Assembly (NCBI RefSeq): GCF_902167705.1
Contig: NZ_CABHMZ010000003.1
Location: forward strand, 151,773-215,772
DNA length: 64,000 nt
Direction of reading: 5' to 3'
Origin: Streptococcus constellatus
Lineage (GTDB): Bacteria; Bacillota; Bacilli; Lactobacillales; Streptococcaceae
Below the pieces are notes generated by a model. It ran no database searches and was not told the origin of the DNA. It saw only the letters and a list, made by a program, of their open reading frames with translations. Positions 7,832 to 17,644 of this stretch are shown one piece after another (position 1 is the first letter of the stretch; each line of letters starts with the position of its first letter). The position numbers were made by a program, and so were the translations under genes.

Positions 7832-8800
7832 ATGTTTTTCCAACCATTTCAAAATGAAATATTGATTAAAAAACTACTTCGAGATTTATATGGTGAAGAT
7901 ATATCATTACGTCCGTTATCAGGTGGGACTGAGAACTTAAATTATGTAATGAATGAACGAGTTGTTGTGCGTATTCTCTATCTTCCTCAGACTTCTCTGC
8001 TTTTTTCTGAGGCGGAATCTTATTTGCAGAGAGAAATTCAATTTGCAAATGCGTTGCGCGAGGAAGGATTGAATGATTTTGCTTATCTTCCTTTTCAAGA
8101 CGGAGAGTGGATTTTCTCATTAAGTGTTAATAAAGGCACTATATATGTAATGCAATCTGTCTATTTAAAAGGAGAAATCGTTTCTTTTGAGAAAAATATA
8201 ATTCCTCAGATAGCTCAAAAAATCGTTCGTTTTCATGATTTCTCAAAGGAAAATTTTACAGAATATCAGAGAATTCCAGTCTATGATGATTTGGTTTCTA
8301 GTTTGCATATTAGGTCACTCTCTTATGAAAAGGAATTAGAAAAGGATATTCCAAATTATAAAGATTATTGGGAATTATTCCAAATAAATACAAGTATTTT
8401 AAAGAAAGCGAAACAAGCTCAGTCTGCCTTTTTCATTCATAACGATTTGCACGCTGACAATATTCTTTTTCACAAAGGTAAATTAAATATTCTAGACTTT
8501 GGTGATGCACGTTATTCTCTTCCAGAGGAAGATATTGGAACATTTTTGTGGGGCTTGTCTTTGAAAACTAATGTTGCGTCATTTACTGAACTGGCTAACT
8601 TGTTTTTTGCAAATTATACTAGGGAAATCAATCCAGAACTTTGTTACCGTTTTGCTTTGCAGCGTTTCTTAGAAATTCATTTATTTTACTTGGTAGAAAA
8701 TCAAAAGAACAGCACCTTAATGAAGTATCAAAAGGCAAAATTTACAAAAGAGAAAGCGATGATTGACTATTTAAGCAATCACATTTCCTTTAGAAATTAG
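7832..8800 (+). CDS. Aminoglycoside phosphotransferase-family kinase, substrate unknown
   Basis: A 322-residue protein of the APH/choline kinase fold. The catalytic loop HNDLHADN (residues 203-210, base D205) and the metal-binding ILDFGDA (D222, D225) are intact. An N-terminal GGTENLNYVM segment resembles the nucleotide-binding loop. Such proteins phosphorylate small hydroxylated molecules (choline, homoserine, thiamine, methylthioribose or antibiotics); nothing here tells which. The gene is visibly more A+T-rich than lspA-rluD and sits next to the proBAC scar, so it may have arrived with the rearrangement. Ribosome site GGGAGG precedes the start. Confidence 0.72.
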   Translation: MFFQPFQNEILIKKLLRDLYGEDISLRPLSGGTENLNYVMNERVVVRILYLPQTSLLFSEAESYLQREIQFANALREEGLNDFAYLPFQDGEWIFSLSVNKGTIYVMQSVYLKGEIVSFEKNIIPQIAQKIVRFHDFSKENFTEYQRIPVYDDLVSSLHIRSLSYEKELEKDIPNYKDYWELFQINTSILKKAKQAQSAFFIHNDLHADNILFHKGKLNILDFGDARYSLPEEDIGTFLWGLSLKTNVASFTELANLFFANYTREINPELCYRFALQRFLEIHLFYLVENQKNSTLMKYQKAKFTKEKAMIDYLSNHISFRN

Positions 8801-8900
8801 TCATTTTCTTTAATTTGTCAAATTTTTTATTTTATAGTAAAATAGGAAAGTATGATAAATTTTAGGCAAAATGCTTAGAGATGATTAGTGAGGAGAGAAG

Positions 8901-9239
8901 ATGAATCAATTACCAAATTGTCCAAAATGCAACTCAGAATATGTTTACGAAGATGGTTTACTATTAGTTTGTCCAGAATGTGCTTATGAATGGAATCCGG
9001 CAGAAGTCCTTGAAGAAGATGATCGTATCAGAGCGATTGATGCAAATGGCAATCAACTTGCGGACGGAGATACTGTCACTCTCATCAAAGATTTAAAAGT
9101 CAAAGGTGCTCCAAAGGATTTGAAACAAGGGACGCGCGTGAAAAACATTCGGATTGTAGAAGGAGACCATAATATTGACTGCAAGATTGACGGTTTTGGT
9201 GCGATGAAGCTTAAATCAGAATTTGTTAAGAAAATCTGA
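8901..9239 (+). CDS. PhnA/YjdM-family zinc ribbon protein
   Basis: A 112-residue YjdM/PhnA-type protein. An N-terminal zinc ribbon has CPKC (C7, C10) and CPEC (C24, C27); the C-terminal part is the conserved small beta domain with [15 protein letters not shown]. The name PhnA is historical (alkylphosphonate utilization) and the true function in streptococci is not established. It lies 8 bp before the next gene, with which it probably forms an operon. Confidence 0.85.
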   Translation: MNQLPNCPKCNSEYVYEDGLLLVCPECAYEWNPAEVLEEDDRIRAIDANGNQLADGDTVTLIKDLKVKGAPKDLKQGTRVKNIRIVEGDHNIDCKIDGFGAMKLKSEFVKKI

Positions 9240-9247
9240 GGTTGATG

Positions 9248-9883
9248 ATGAAGCGAAATGTAATTTTTTATAGTCGCATGGTGCTGTTTATCTTAGGATT
9301 TGTAGGAGTTTATCTTGAAATTACACAGCATGGCGGTTTGGGCATGCTCATGTATTACACTGTTTTGTCTAACATGATCGTAACAGCTTTCACAGCCTAT
9401 TTGCTATATCTAATGGCGCGTTCTGAAAGTCGTTGGCAAACGCAAACACTCTTTCGGATCAAAGGCGGTATCACGATGTGTATCATGATTACTTGTGTGA
9501 TTTACCATTTCATGCTTGCTCCATTAGCAACTGATTTTTATCGGCTAGAAAATTTCTTATGCCATTACATTGTGCCGCTATGGTTTTTAGTAGATACCTT
9601 GTTTTTTGATAAACGCTCACAATATCGGTGGTTTGACCCATTTACTTGGACTAGTCTGCCTTTACTTTACATGGCTTTTGCCCTGTTTAATGGTCTGGTC
9701 ATCAAGTGGTCTATTCCAGGTGCCAAAGACAGTCCGTTTGCTTATTTCTTTTTAAACATTCCCAAATATGGTTGGCCTTATGTCTTGCAGTGGTCCTTCA
9801 AAATCTTTATTGGTTATTTGCTTGCGAGCTTTTTGCTCTACGGAATTATGTCCCTATCTTCACGTAGGAAATTGTCTTCTTAA
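9248..9883 (+). CDS. Pr6Pr-family integral membrane protein
   Basis: A 211-residue membrane protein with six predicted hydrophobic segments and an H at the start of an HxxxP-type segment (CHYIVPLWFLVDT). It fits the Pr6Pr/FAR-17a-like group of uncharacterised membrane proteins. Three starts are stacked (TTG 9242, ATG 9245, ATG 9248); the last is best spaced from GAGG at 9238-9241. Function unknown. Confidence 0.7.
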   Translation: MKRNVIFYSRMVLFILGFVGVYLEITQHGGLGMLMYYTVLSNMIVTAFTAYLLYLMARSESRWQTQTLFRIKGGITMCIMITCVIYHFMLAPLATDFYRLENFLCHYIVPLWFLVDTLFFDKRSQYRWFDPFTWTSLPLLYMAFALFNGLVIKWSIPGAKDSPFAYFFLNIPKYGWPYVLQWSFKIFIGYLLASFLLYGIMSLSSRRKLSS

Positions 9884-9903
9884 TACTTGGCAAAGCAGAT
9901 TTT

Positions 9904-9947
9904 GTCTGAAGAAAAACTTTTTTGAGTCATTTTCTTCAGACTTTTTT
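9904..9947 (+). terminator. Rho-independent terminator
   Basis: A 12-bp perfect stem (9904-9915 with 9930-9941) followed by six T. It ends the phnA-membrane protein unit. Confidence 0.88.
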
Positions 9948-10142
9948 CCTGCTGAAAAATTAAATTACTTGAAACTAAGCTGAAAATTTGCCTCTTTATT
10001 TATATTGTTGCGATTTGCAATCTTTAGTCATCTGTAAGCTATTCAAATTTATGAAAACAATGAGATAAGAAAATAGTTTTATTACATCTCTGATATAAAG
10101 AAAAAGTTTATTTATTTGATAATATTTCTATAAAAATTATGG

Positions 10143-11657
10143 CTAAAGTAACTTTTTCAACCCATTGATATATTCCTGATACCGCTTTTTCCTCAATTTA
10201 TAAATTGCTTCATAGATATGTTGGTAATGAATGTCATAAAAATTCATTGAGAAGTTGATGAGGATATGTTCCTTCTCAGGAAACAAGCTCTTGATATAAG
10301 TCGAAATATGTTGATCCGCCACAATTATGCTCGTCTCTTCATGGGCTTGTAAGTGTAGAGAATTATTCAAAAAATCAATTACCACAATCCGAGTAATAGA
10401 AGGTGGAATATTTCTTGAAAAAGCATTCTTTAAAGTGGTTACATCTGCATTGTTACTTGCAAAAATGTACAGTGGAATGGGTGCCATATTAGCATAAATC
10501 AGCTCCTGCAGCTGAATGGTTACGTGATAAATGTGGTACTTGTGTACTTCACCCGTCAATCCTAGCTCTTTCATCCATTCTTTTACAAGTGAACTCAAAA
10601 GGAGATAAAGTGGGTCAAACAATCCGCGATGATCGTATTGGAAAATGTAAGAATTGGGTACCAGACTCTGTAAATTGCAGAGAAAAGGTTTCAAAAAGAA
10701 AAGCATAACAATCCGAAACGGTTGAGAGTCAGTCAGCTCATCTCCGAATAACAAGCGAAATTTTTGAATGAGCGGCACCAACATTCCTTGTTTTGTGACA
10801 ATATCGAGAGCAGCATTGCAATCGTGCTCCAGCCATTTGTCTTTAAAGAAAGGATTGGGAGCAGTACAATAGGCTAAAAAGAGATAATCATAGTCTGCTT
10901 GTGTAAACGTCACTTTTAGAGCGGGTTCTAAGATTTTCTTGGTTAAGGCTAGTAATTTGGAATAGACAAAGAGTGTTTTGAGTTTCTCCAATTCTTGTGA
11001 GGCGGGCAGAACCAGAGGAAATCCCTTTCGTTTCCACATTAGCACCACGAGAATAGAAAAGAAGCGACTTTCTTCTGTAGCTTCTTCAAAGGCTTTTTGC
11101 GAGAGGTGGGCGTTAGAAGAACGAATCCATTGATAAACGAGCTTCAACTCTTTGTCTTTAATCTCATACAGATGAATGCCAAATTTATATTCCAACAAGG
11201 CGATAAGGAAACGAATGCGGTATTCTGGTCCTATGACCTGATATTTGTCTAAAGATAGTCCGACTTCTTTCAGAAAGTCCAGACACTTATCACGTATTCG
11301 GTAGCCGGTTGCTCTAGAAATGTATTCCTTTTGGATGAAACAAATGAAACTCTCTTTTTCCTCTTGCAAGAAATAGCGCAAGAGGTGGAGAAAAGTTGAA
11401 CTTTGATAAATCCGATGAAAACAGACCGAAGGATTGATTTTTGTCATCAGGTCTAAGTGAACCGTGTCTTTTAGAACTCTCAGACAAAATAAATCATTGA
11501 ATTCCTCTTCTAATTCTGCTAGATGTTGATAGATGATTTTTTCACTAAATTCACTGAGTTGTGCTAGTTGCTCAATATCAATCGTTTGAAATTCTAGAAT
11601 AATTTGTAAAATAGTTGCTTTATTTAAAATAGATTCTTCCAAATATTTATCTAACAT
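10143..11657 (-). CDS. Mga/RofA-like stand-alone transcription regulator
   Basis: A 504-residue regulator of the Mga family. Two winged-helix regions are expected within residues ~10-160, including LAQLSEFSEKIIYQHLAELEE; PRD-like helical domains follow, and an EIIB-like domain occupies the last ~110 residues (YIFASNNADVTT onwards). Mga-family proteins couple sugar phosphotransferase status to expression of surface and metabolic genes. No surface gene lies beside it, so its targets are unknown. The PRD histidines cannot be assigned with confidence. On the minus strand a TTGACA lies upstream at 11711-11706, but no good -10 follows. Confidence 0.8.
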   Translation of the reverse strand: MLDKYLEESILNKATILQIILEFQTIDIEQLAQLSEFSEKIIYQHLAELEEEFNDLFCLRVLKDTVHLDLMTKINPSVCFHRIYQSSTFLHLLRYFLQEEKESFICFIQKEYISRATGYRIRDKCLDFLKEVGLSLDKYQVIGPEYRIRFLIALLEYKFGIHLYEIKDKELKLVYQWIRSSNAHLSQKAFEEATEESRFFSILVVLMWKRKGFPLVLPASQELEKLKTLFVYSKLLALTKKILEPALKVTFTQADYDYLFLAYCTAPNPFFKDKWLEHDCNAALDIVTKQGMLVPLIQKFRLLFGDELTDSQPFRIVMLFFLKPFLCNLQSLVPNSYIFQYDHRGLFDPLYLLLSSLVKEWMKELGLTGEVHKYHIYHVTIQLQELIYANMAPIPLYIFASNNADVTTLKNAFSRNIPPSITRIVVIDFLNNSLHLQAHEETSIIVADQHISTYIKSLFPEKEHILINFSMNFYDIHYQHIYEAIYKLRKKRYQEYINGLKKLL

Positions 11658-11952
11658 AGACGATTCTCCCTCTATTTTTTTAAATTACCATAGAAAGAAA
11701 GGGCTTGTCAACTAAGATTTTAGAAAAACCAGCATCGTGGACATTATTGGGAGCAATTGAGGTTAAAAGGGACGGGATTTTGCTGGGCTTGTCTCATTTT
11801 TAGCAAGCTTTTTTGCATTCAATTGAGAAAAAGGAGGAGATAATCTATTCATATTTATTTTGGTTAAGTCTTTTTGGAGTGAAAATATCTCTTTTGAGAC
11901 TTGTATTTAATTGTATGACAATTTTTGAATAGATAGGTGTATAATAAATATA

Positions 11953-12219
11953 GCAATTATAAATGATTTCATAATCTTTGAAGTAGATTTACTCACTACA
12001 AATATTATAGAGCCGATATTATTAAATCCTAGTCTTCATGCGTGCATTATTCCAAGCCAAAATAAAAAAGAATTTGAAGAAATCATTCCAAATCATCTGA
12101 AAGATAGGATTTACTATTTAGACTATCAAAACGATGGACTTGTAAAATGGAATGATAGGGTGTATGAAAAAGTACTTGAAGTGGCTGGTAGTGATAAAAC
12201 GGGCACTAGCATATTGTGA
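11953..12219 (+). pseudogene. C-terminal gene fragment without start codon
   Basis: An 88-codon open frame (88 sense codons then TGA) with normal codon use but no usable start or ribosome site. Upstream in the same frame there is only A+T-rich sequence and a stop. The translated end contains KEFEEIIPNHLKDRIYYLDY and reads like the tail of a soluble enzyme, but I do not recognise the family. It looks like the 3' remnant of a gene whose 5' part was deleted. The rest of the 600-bp gap between the Mga-like gene and chorismate mutase shows nothing further. Confidence 0.5.
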
Positions 12220-12257
12220 AAAATTTTGTTAAGATAGAAAACAATTAGGAGGACATC

Positions 12258-12521
12258 ATGGATTTAGCAGAAATTAGAAGAGAAATTGATCAAATAGATG
12301 CAGATTTGATTGCTTTATTAGAAAAAAGAATGGCTTTGGTGAGTCAAGTTGCTCTTTATAAACGTCAGACTGGAAAAGCTGTCTTGGATACCCAACGTGA
12401 ACAAGTTATTCTAGAGAAAGTTGCAAATAGTGTACATGAAAAACAGTACGAGGAAACCATTGTTCAGACTTTTTCAGATATTTTAAAACATTCACGTGCT
12501 TATCAAGACCGGCATATCTAA
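12258..12521 (+). CDS. Chorismate mutase, AroQ class
   Basis: An 87-residue AroQ-type chorismate mutase: LAEIRREIDQIDADLIALLEKR is the signature first helix, with R7/R8, K38 and the final helix in place. The enzyme converts chorismate to prephenate for phenylalanine/tyrosine synthesis. AGGAGG precedes the start. It is 16 bp from a CLC antiporter gene; the same pairing is known in Streptococcus mutans, where the unit is linked to fluoride resistance. Any metabolic link between the two genes is unclear. Confidence 0.88.
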   Translation: MDLAEIRREIDQIDADLIALLEKRMALVSQVALYKRQTGKAVLDTQREQVILEKVANSVHEKQYEETIVQTFSDILKHSRAYQDRHI

Positions 12522-12537
12522 TAATGAGGGCAATAAA

Positions 12538-13755
12538 ATGAAAAAAGTAGATAGCGTAGAATGGCTTGATATTGGGAAACGAACGATAGCTATTACGGTA
12601 TTGTCCATTCTCATAGGATTAGTGATTGGAGTTATTGATACGATATTTGGGCGAACTCTTCTATTTTTAAGTGAAGTTCGCTCAATATATCCCTTTTACT
12701 TGATTCCTTTTTTAGCTTTGGCAGGATTAGCGATTGTATTTCTTTATCAAAAATACGGTAAAAAAAGTAGCAAAGGAATGACCTTGATTTTTGAAGTAGG
12801 GCATGGTGTAGAGGAATATATTCCAAAACGCTTGATTCCTCTCGTTATAGTGAGAACTTGGATGACGCACCTTTTTGGTGGCTCAGCTGGTCGAGAAGGA
12901 GTAGCAGTACAATTAGGAGCAACAGTTTCTCATTGGTTTGGCAAGAAATTTTCTATTCCCAATACTTCAAAAATCTTTTTAGTCACAGGAATGGCTGCTG
13001 GTTTTGCTGGACTGTTTCAAACACCATTGGCGGCAATTTTGTTTGCAATGGAAGTCTTGGTTGTAGGAACCTTGCAACTGACCGCTCTGTATCCTGCAAT
13101 GATAGCTTCCTTTGTTGCTTCTTGGACATCGCATGTTTTAGGACTTGAAAAATTTGCACAGCCAATTTCTGTTCATTTGGCATTGTCACCGATGCTTCTT
13201 ATCAAATTAGTGATTCTTGGAGTTCTATTTGGATTTTGTGGCAATGTATTTGCTTATGCTCTTTCATGGAGCAAAAAGAAAGCAGCAATTGTTTTTCCAA
13301 ATCCCTACAAACGGATTGCGGTGATGGGGATATTTTTAAGTATTATCTTTCTGTTGTTAGATAAAGGACGCTACTCAGGGCTTGGAACAAATTTGATTAC
13401 AGCCAGTTTTGCTGGTCAGCCCGTCTATGTATATGATTGGCTCTTCAAATTACTTCTAACAGTTTTGACATTAGCTGCAGGCTTTCAAGGCGGAGAAGTA
13501 ACACCGCTTTTTGCAATTGGTGCAAGCTTAGGTGTGTTGCTAGCAGGTTTATTTGGACTCCCGGTTGGTTTGGTTGCTGCGTTGGGCTATGCCGCTGTTT
13601 TTGGAAGTGCAACATCTACTTTTTTAGGCCCTATTCTAATCGGCTGTGAAGTATTTGGCTTTACTAATTTCCCCTATTTTTTCATAGTCTGTGTGGTAGC
13701 CTTTTCTCTACATCGCCAGCATTCAATTTATGGAGCTCAGAAAATTCGATATTGA
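12538..13755 (+). CDS. CLC-family anion transporter, probable fluoride/proton antiporter (EriC1-like)
   Basis: A 405-residue CLC protein with about ten membrane helices. The central motif GGSAGREGVAVQLG contains the gating glutamate of the GREG box, and FQTPLAAILFAMEV is the following conserved helix. The start at 12538 is set by GAGGG at 12526-12530. The chorismate mutase-CLC arrangement parallels the fluoride-resistance locus of S. mutans, which has two CLC genes in tandem; here there is one. Fluoride specificity is inferred from that context, so chloride remains possible. I found no fluoride riboswitch upstream. Confidence 0.78.
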   Translation: MKKVDSVEWLDIGKRTIAITVLSILIGLVIGVIDTIFGRTLLFLSEVRSIYPFYLIPFLALAGLAIVFLYQKYGKKSSKGMTLIFEVGHGVEEYIPKRLIPLVIVRTWMTHLFGGSAGREGVAVQLGATVSHWFGKKFSIPNTSKIFLVTGMAAGFAGLFQTPLAAILFAMEVLVVGTLQLTALYPAMIASFVASWTSHVLGLEKFAQPISVHLALSPMLLIKLVILGVLFGFCGNVFAYALSWSKKKAAIVFPNPYKRIAVMGIFLSIIFLLLDKGRYSGLGTNLITASFAGQPVYVYDWLFKLLLTVLTLAAGFQGGEVTPLFAIGASLGVLLAGLFGLPVGLVAALGYAAVFGSATSTFLGPILIGCEVFGFTNFPYFFIVCVVAFSLHRQHSIYGAQKIRY

Positions 13756-13762
13756 AGAATGT

Positions 13763-13800
13763 TCTCCTGCAAGGTTTTGACTTGTAGGAGATTTTTGTTT
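13763..13800 (+). terminator. Rho-independent terminator
   Basis: An 11-bp stem with one G-T pair (13763-13773 with 13781-13791), followed by TTTTTGTTTT. Confidence 0.88.
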
Positions 13801-13840
13801 TGTGTTATACTAGAAAAAGCAATATTAGAAAAGGGAAATC

Positions 13841-14680
13841 ATGACAAAAGCAGATACTATTTTTAAAGAAAATATTCGAAAAATTTTACATGAAGGTGTT
13901 TTTTCTGAAAATGCACGCCCTCGTTATAAAAACGGGAAAGTGGCTAATTCTAAGTATATCACCGGTTCTTTTGCTGAATATGACCTGAGCAAGGGAGAAT
14001 TTCCTATCATAACGCTTCGCCCGATTGCTATCAAGTCAGCTATCAAAGAGGTGCTCTGGATTTACCAAGACCAATCCAATAGCTTAGATATTTTAGAAGA
14101 AAAGTACAATGTCCACTATTGGAACGATTGGGAAGTGGGAGATACTCGCACGATTGGCTTGCGTTATGGAGCGGTGGTTAAAAAGCATGATATTATCAAT
14201 AAAATTTTGAAACAATTGGAGATCAATCCGTGGAATCGACGAAACATTATTTCGCTTTGGGATTATGAAGCTTTTGAAGAAACAGAAGGCTTATTGCCTT
14301 GTGCCTTTCAGACCATGTTTGATGTGCGTCGTGTAGATGGTGAAATCTATCTGGATGCAACTCTGACACAACGCTCAAATGATATGCTCGTGGCGCATCA
14401 TATCAATGCCATGCAGTATGTAGCATTGCAAATGATGATTGCCAAGCATTTTGGCTGGAAAGTTGGTAAATTCTTTTATTTTGTCAACAACTTGCATATT
14501 TATGATAATCAATTTGAACAGGCAGAGGAATTGCTTCGACGTGAACCAACTAACTGCCTGCCACGCTTGGTTTTAAATGTTCCAGACGGAACCAACTTTT
14601 TTGATATTAAAGCAGAAGATTTTGAATTAGTTGATTATGATCCTGTTAAGCCGCAGTTGAAATTTGATTTAGCTATTTGA
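13841..14680 (+). CDS. thyA: Thymidylate synthase
   Basis: A 279-residue ThyA that methylates dUMP to dTMP using methylene-tetrahydrofolate. The nucleophile is C154 in LLPCAFQ, and the folate/dUMP-binding TQRSNDM and [11 protein letters not shown] segments are intact. It has the streptococcal ThyA length. It is followed after 220 bp by dihydrofolate reductase, which regenerates its cofactor. The 220-bp gap is A+T-rich, and I see no gene in it. Confidence 0.96.
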   Translation: MTKADTIFKENIRKILHEGVFSENARPRYKNGKVANSKYITGSFAEYDLSKGEFPIITLRPIAIKSAIKEVLWIYQDQSNSLDILEEKYNVHYWNDWEVGDTRTIGLRYGAVVKKHDIINKILKQLEINPWNRRNIISLWDYEAFEETEGLLPCAFQTMFDVRRVDGEIYLDATLTQRSNDMLVAHHINAMQYVALQMMIAKHFGWKVGKFFYFVNNLHIYDNQFEQAEELLRREPTNCLPRLVLNVPDGTNFFDIKAEDFELVDYDPVKPQLKFDLAI

Positions 14681-14900
14681 GATTGGTACAGGACTTTCAA
14701 AAAGATAGCAAATTCTTTGACTCAATAAAATTATATTTGTTTAGTTCTATGTTTAGAATTTTTAAACTTATAATTCAAAGATCCGAGGCTTTTGCTTCAA
14801 CTTTCTTGTGCAATATAAATTGGTGTTGATTTGATAGTTAAAATCAGCCTTTTTTACTGAAATTTGATAAAATAGAAATATCAATTCAAAGGATGAGGAA

Positions 14901-15413
14901 ATGACAAAGAAAATTGTAGCTATTTGGGCGCAAGATGAGAATGGCTTGATTGGGCGAGACAACACATTGCCTTGGCATTTACCAGCTGACCTCAAGCATT
15001 TTAAAGAAACGACAACTGGGCAGGCTATTTTAATGGGTAGGGTGACATTTGACGGAATGAACCGCAGAGTATTGCCCAATCGTACTACGATTATTTTAAC
15101 GAGATACAAATCTTATCAGGCAGAGAATGAGCGAGTTCTGGTGTTTCATGATGTTGACTCTGTTATGAAATGGTATGAGACTCAGGAAAAAACTCTTTAT
15201 ATTATCGGTGGCGGTCAGATTTTTTCTGCATTCGAGCCTTTAGTTGATGAGTTGATTGTGACGCGTATTCATGCTAGTTTACAGGGGGATACTTATTTCC
15301 CGAAAGATTTTGATATGACGAAATTTCATGAGCTCTCTCGTTCTTTTTATGCCAAAGACGAAAAGAATGAATATGGCTTTACTGTAACAACCCTTCAGAG
15401 AAAGGAGTCGTAA
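14901..15413 (+). CDS. folA: Dihydrofolate reductase
   Basis: A 170-residue DHFR (dfrA in some annotations) that reduces dihydrofolate with NADPH. Visible hallmarks are [22 protein letters not shown], the [13 protein letters not shown] loop and the IIGGGQIF loop. It is the chromosomal trimethoprim target; residues linked to resistance cannot be judged without an alignment. It is one codon-spaced step before a small membrane protein gene and part of the dfrA-clpX-ysxC run. Confidence 0.95.
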   Translation: MTKKIVAIWAQDENGLIGRDNTLPWHLPADLKHFKETTTGQAILMGRVTFDGMNRRVLPNRTTIILTRYKSYQAENERVLVFHDVDSVMKWYETQEKTLYIIGGGQIFSAFEPLVDELIVTRIHASLQGDTYFPKDFDMTKFHELSRSFYAKDEKNEYGFTVTTLQRKES

Positions 15414-15587
15414 ATGGAACGTAGTATTTTCGGATTTTTTACGGCTCTTTTGTGTGTCGTTTGTGTTATAGCGGCCACACAAGCATTTCGTAAGAAACGG
15501 TATGGATTGTCAGTTCTCTTTTGGCTGAATGCTTTTACAAATTTGGTGAATAGTATTCATGCTTTTTATATGACCCTGTTTAAATAA
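15414..15587 (+). CDS. 57-residue membrane protein between dfrA and clpX
   Basis: A short gene starting at the base after the folA stop, with AAGGAG at 15402-15407 inside the folA end. The product (MERSIFGFFTALLCVVCV...) has a strong first membrane helix, a basic RKKR loop and a second hydrophobic segment. A small ORF at this place is conserved in streptococcal dfr-clpX loci as far as I recall. Function unknown. Confidence 0.7.
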   Translation: MERSIFGFFTALLCVVCVIAATQAFRKKRYGLSVLFWLNAFTNLVNSIHAFYMTLFK

Positions 15588-15636
15588 TAAGAAATGAATG
15601 AAAAAGAATGAACAACGAATAGAATTGGAGTGAAAA

Positions 15637-16869
15637 ATGCCTACAAATCGTACGAACGAAATGATGGTTTATTGTTCTTTTTGTGGTAAAAGTCAAGAAG
15701 AAGTGCAAAAGATCATCGCAGGAAATAATGCATTTATTTGTAATGAATGTGTGGAATTAGCGCAAGAAATTATTAGAGAAGAATTGGCAGAAGAAGTGCT
15801 GGCAGACTTGTCAGAAGTGCCAAAACCACAAGAACTACTCAATATTTTGAATCATTATGTGATTGGGCAAGACCGTGCTAAGCGAGCATTGGCCGTTGCT
15901 GTTTACAATCACTATAAGCGTATCAATTTTCATGATAATCGTGAAGAAGAGGAAGATGTCGAATTGCAGAAATCCAACATTCTCATGATTGGTCCAACTG
16001 GTTCTGGCAAGACCTTTCTCGCTCAAACTTTAGCGAAAAGTCTGAATGTTCCTTTTGCGATTGCAGACGCGACAGCTTTGACGGAAGCTGGGTATGTAGG
16101 GGAAGATGTTGAGAATATTCTCTTAAAGCTCTTACAAGCAGCAGATTTCAATATTGAACGTGCAGAACGTGGCATCATCTATGTAGATGAGATTGACAAA
16201 ATTGCGAAGAAAAGCGAGAATGTATCTATAACTCGTGATGTATCTGGTGAAGGCGTTCAGCAAGCCCTGCTAAAAATCATTGAAGGAACTGTTGCCAGTG
16301 TACCTCCGCAAGGTGGTCGCAAGCACCCTCAACAAGAAATGATTCAAGTAGATACCAAGAATATTCTCTTTATCGTTGGTGGTGCATTTGACGGTATTGA
16401 AGAAATTGTCAAACAACGTCTAGGCGAAAAAATTATCGGTTTTGGTCAAAATAATAAAGCCATTGATGAAAATAGTTCTTATATGCAAGAAATTATTTCT
16501 GAAGATATTCAAAAATTTGGTCTTATTCCTGAATTGATTGGTCGTTTGCCTGTGTTTGCAGCGCTTGAGCCTTTGACAGTTGATGATTTGGTGCGAATCC
16601 TTCGCGAGCCTAAGAATGCTTTAGTGAAACAATATCAAGCGCTTCTTTCTTATGACGATGTCAAATTGGAGTTTGATGATGATGCTCTCCAAGAGATTGC
16701 CAACAAAGCCATTGAACGCAAGACAGGTGCTCGTGGATTGCGCTCGATTATCGAAGAAACCATGATGGATGTCATGTTTGAAGTACCAAGTCAAGAAAAT
16801 GTGAAGTTAGTGCGGATTACCAAGGAAGCAGTAGACGGAACAGATAAGCCGATTTTAGAAACAGCATAA
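15637..16869 (+). CDS. clpX: ATP-dependent Clp protease ATP-binding subunit ClpX
   Basis: A 410-residue AAA+ unfoldase that feeds tagged proteins to ClpP. The N-terminal zinc-binding domain has CSFC and CNEC; Walker A is GPTGSGKT, Walker B IIYVDEID, and the pore GYVG and the IGF-type ClpP loop (IIGFGQ) are present. Start ATG has GGAG upstream. The gene is 11 bp before ysxC, a conserved pair in streptococci. I see no CtsR box directly upstream. Confidence 0.96.
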   Translation: MPTNRTNEMMVYCSFCGKSQEEVQKIIAGNNAFICNECVELAQEIIREELAEEVLADLSEVPKPQELLNILNHYVIGQDRAKRALAVAVYNHYKRINFHDNREEEEDVELQKSNILMIGPTGSGKTFLAQTLAKSLNVPFAIADATALTEAGYVGEDVENILLKLLQAADFNIERAERGIIYVDEIDKIAKKSENVSITRDVSGEGVQQALLKIIEGTVASVPPQGGRKHPQQEMIQVDTKNILFIVGGAFDGIEEIVKQRLGEKIIGFGQNNKAIDENSSYMQEIISEDIQKFGLIPELIGRLPVFAALEPLTVDDLVRILREPKNALVKQYQALLSYDDVKLEFDDDALQEIANKAIERKTGARGLRSIIEETMMDVMFEVPSQENVKLVRITKEAVDGTDKPILETA

Positions 16870-16880
16870 AGAGGTGTGCA

Positions 16881-17468
16881 ATGGAAATTAACACACACAA
16901 TGCAGAAATTTTGCTAAGCGCAGCAAATAAATCTCATTATCCGCAAGATGAGATTCCTGAAATTGCCCTTGCCGGGCGATCCAATGTTGGAAAATCTTCC
17001 TTTATCAATACATTGTTAAATCGAAAAAATCTAGCTCGAACTTCTGGTAAACCAGGAAAAACGCAACTGCTGAATTTTTTCAACATTGATGACAAGCTTC
17101 GCTTTGTGGATGTCCCAGGCTATGGTTATGCTAAAGTTTCTAAAACAGAACGAGCAAAGTGGGGCAAGATGATTGAGGAATATCTGACGAGCAGGGAAAA
17201 TCTCAGAGCAGTTGTCAGTCTAGTGGATTTTCGTCATGAGCCAAGTGCAGACGATGTACAAATGTACGAATTTCTCAAATATTATGAAATACCAGTTATT
17301 GTTGTAGCTACAAAAGCAGATAAAGTTCCACGCGGCAAATGGAACAAGCACGAATCAGTCATTAAGAAAAAGTTAGATTTTGATAAAAATGATGATTTTA
17401 TTGTTTTTTCATCTGTTAATAAAGATGGTTTAAATGCAGCTTGGGATGCGATTTTGGAAAAAATTTAG
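16881..17468 (+). CDS. ysxC: Ribosome biogenesis GTPase YsxC/EngB
   Basis: A 195-residue circularly normal TRAFAC GTPase needed for 50S subunit assembly. G1 is [10 protein letters not shown]3 DVPGYGYA, G4 TKAD, and the T of switch I lies in TSGKPGKTQ. It follows clpX by 11 bp and should share its transcript. Length is normal. Confidence 0.95.
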   Translation: MEINTHNAEILLSAANKSHYPQDEIPEIALAGRSNVGKSSFINTLLNRKNLARTSGKPGKTQLLNFFNIDDKLRFVDVPGYGYAKVSKTERAKWGKMIEEYLTSRENLRAVVSLVDFRHEPSADDVQMYEFLKYYEIPVIVVATKADKVPRGKWNKHESVIKKKLDFDKNDDFIVFSSVNKDGLNAAWDAILEKI

Positions 17469-17494
17469 GAATTGAAGAGAAACTGAGAATCATT

Positions 17495-17560
17495 GTACTG
17501 CCCCCAAAAGTTGGACAAGAAAAATCTAACTTTTTGGGGGCAGTACTTTTCTCGGTTTTT
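17495..17560. terminator. Terminator hairpin made of two facing insertion-sequence ends
   Basis: GTACTGCCCCCAAAAGTT (17495-17512) and its reverse complement at 17528-17546 (one extra A) enclose only 15 bases. The 3' side is followed by a T-rich run. ACTGCCCCCAAAA-type ends are those of IS3-family (IS150 group) elements. The structure looks like an IS whose interior was lost, leaving both inverted repeats head to head; it now acts as an efficient hairpin after ysxC. Confidence 0.65.
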
Positions 17561-17644
17561 TATAATGAATCTGTCACCAAATTGTAACTAAGTAATGAGT
17601 ATTTTATGTTATAATCAAAATATATTATACTGGAGAAATAAGCT

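Noticed and set aside
12160..12258. Fluoride riboswitch before the chorismate mutase-CLC unit
   Set aside because: The conserved GGNGAUGG pseudoknot wording is absent.
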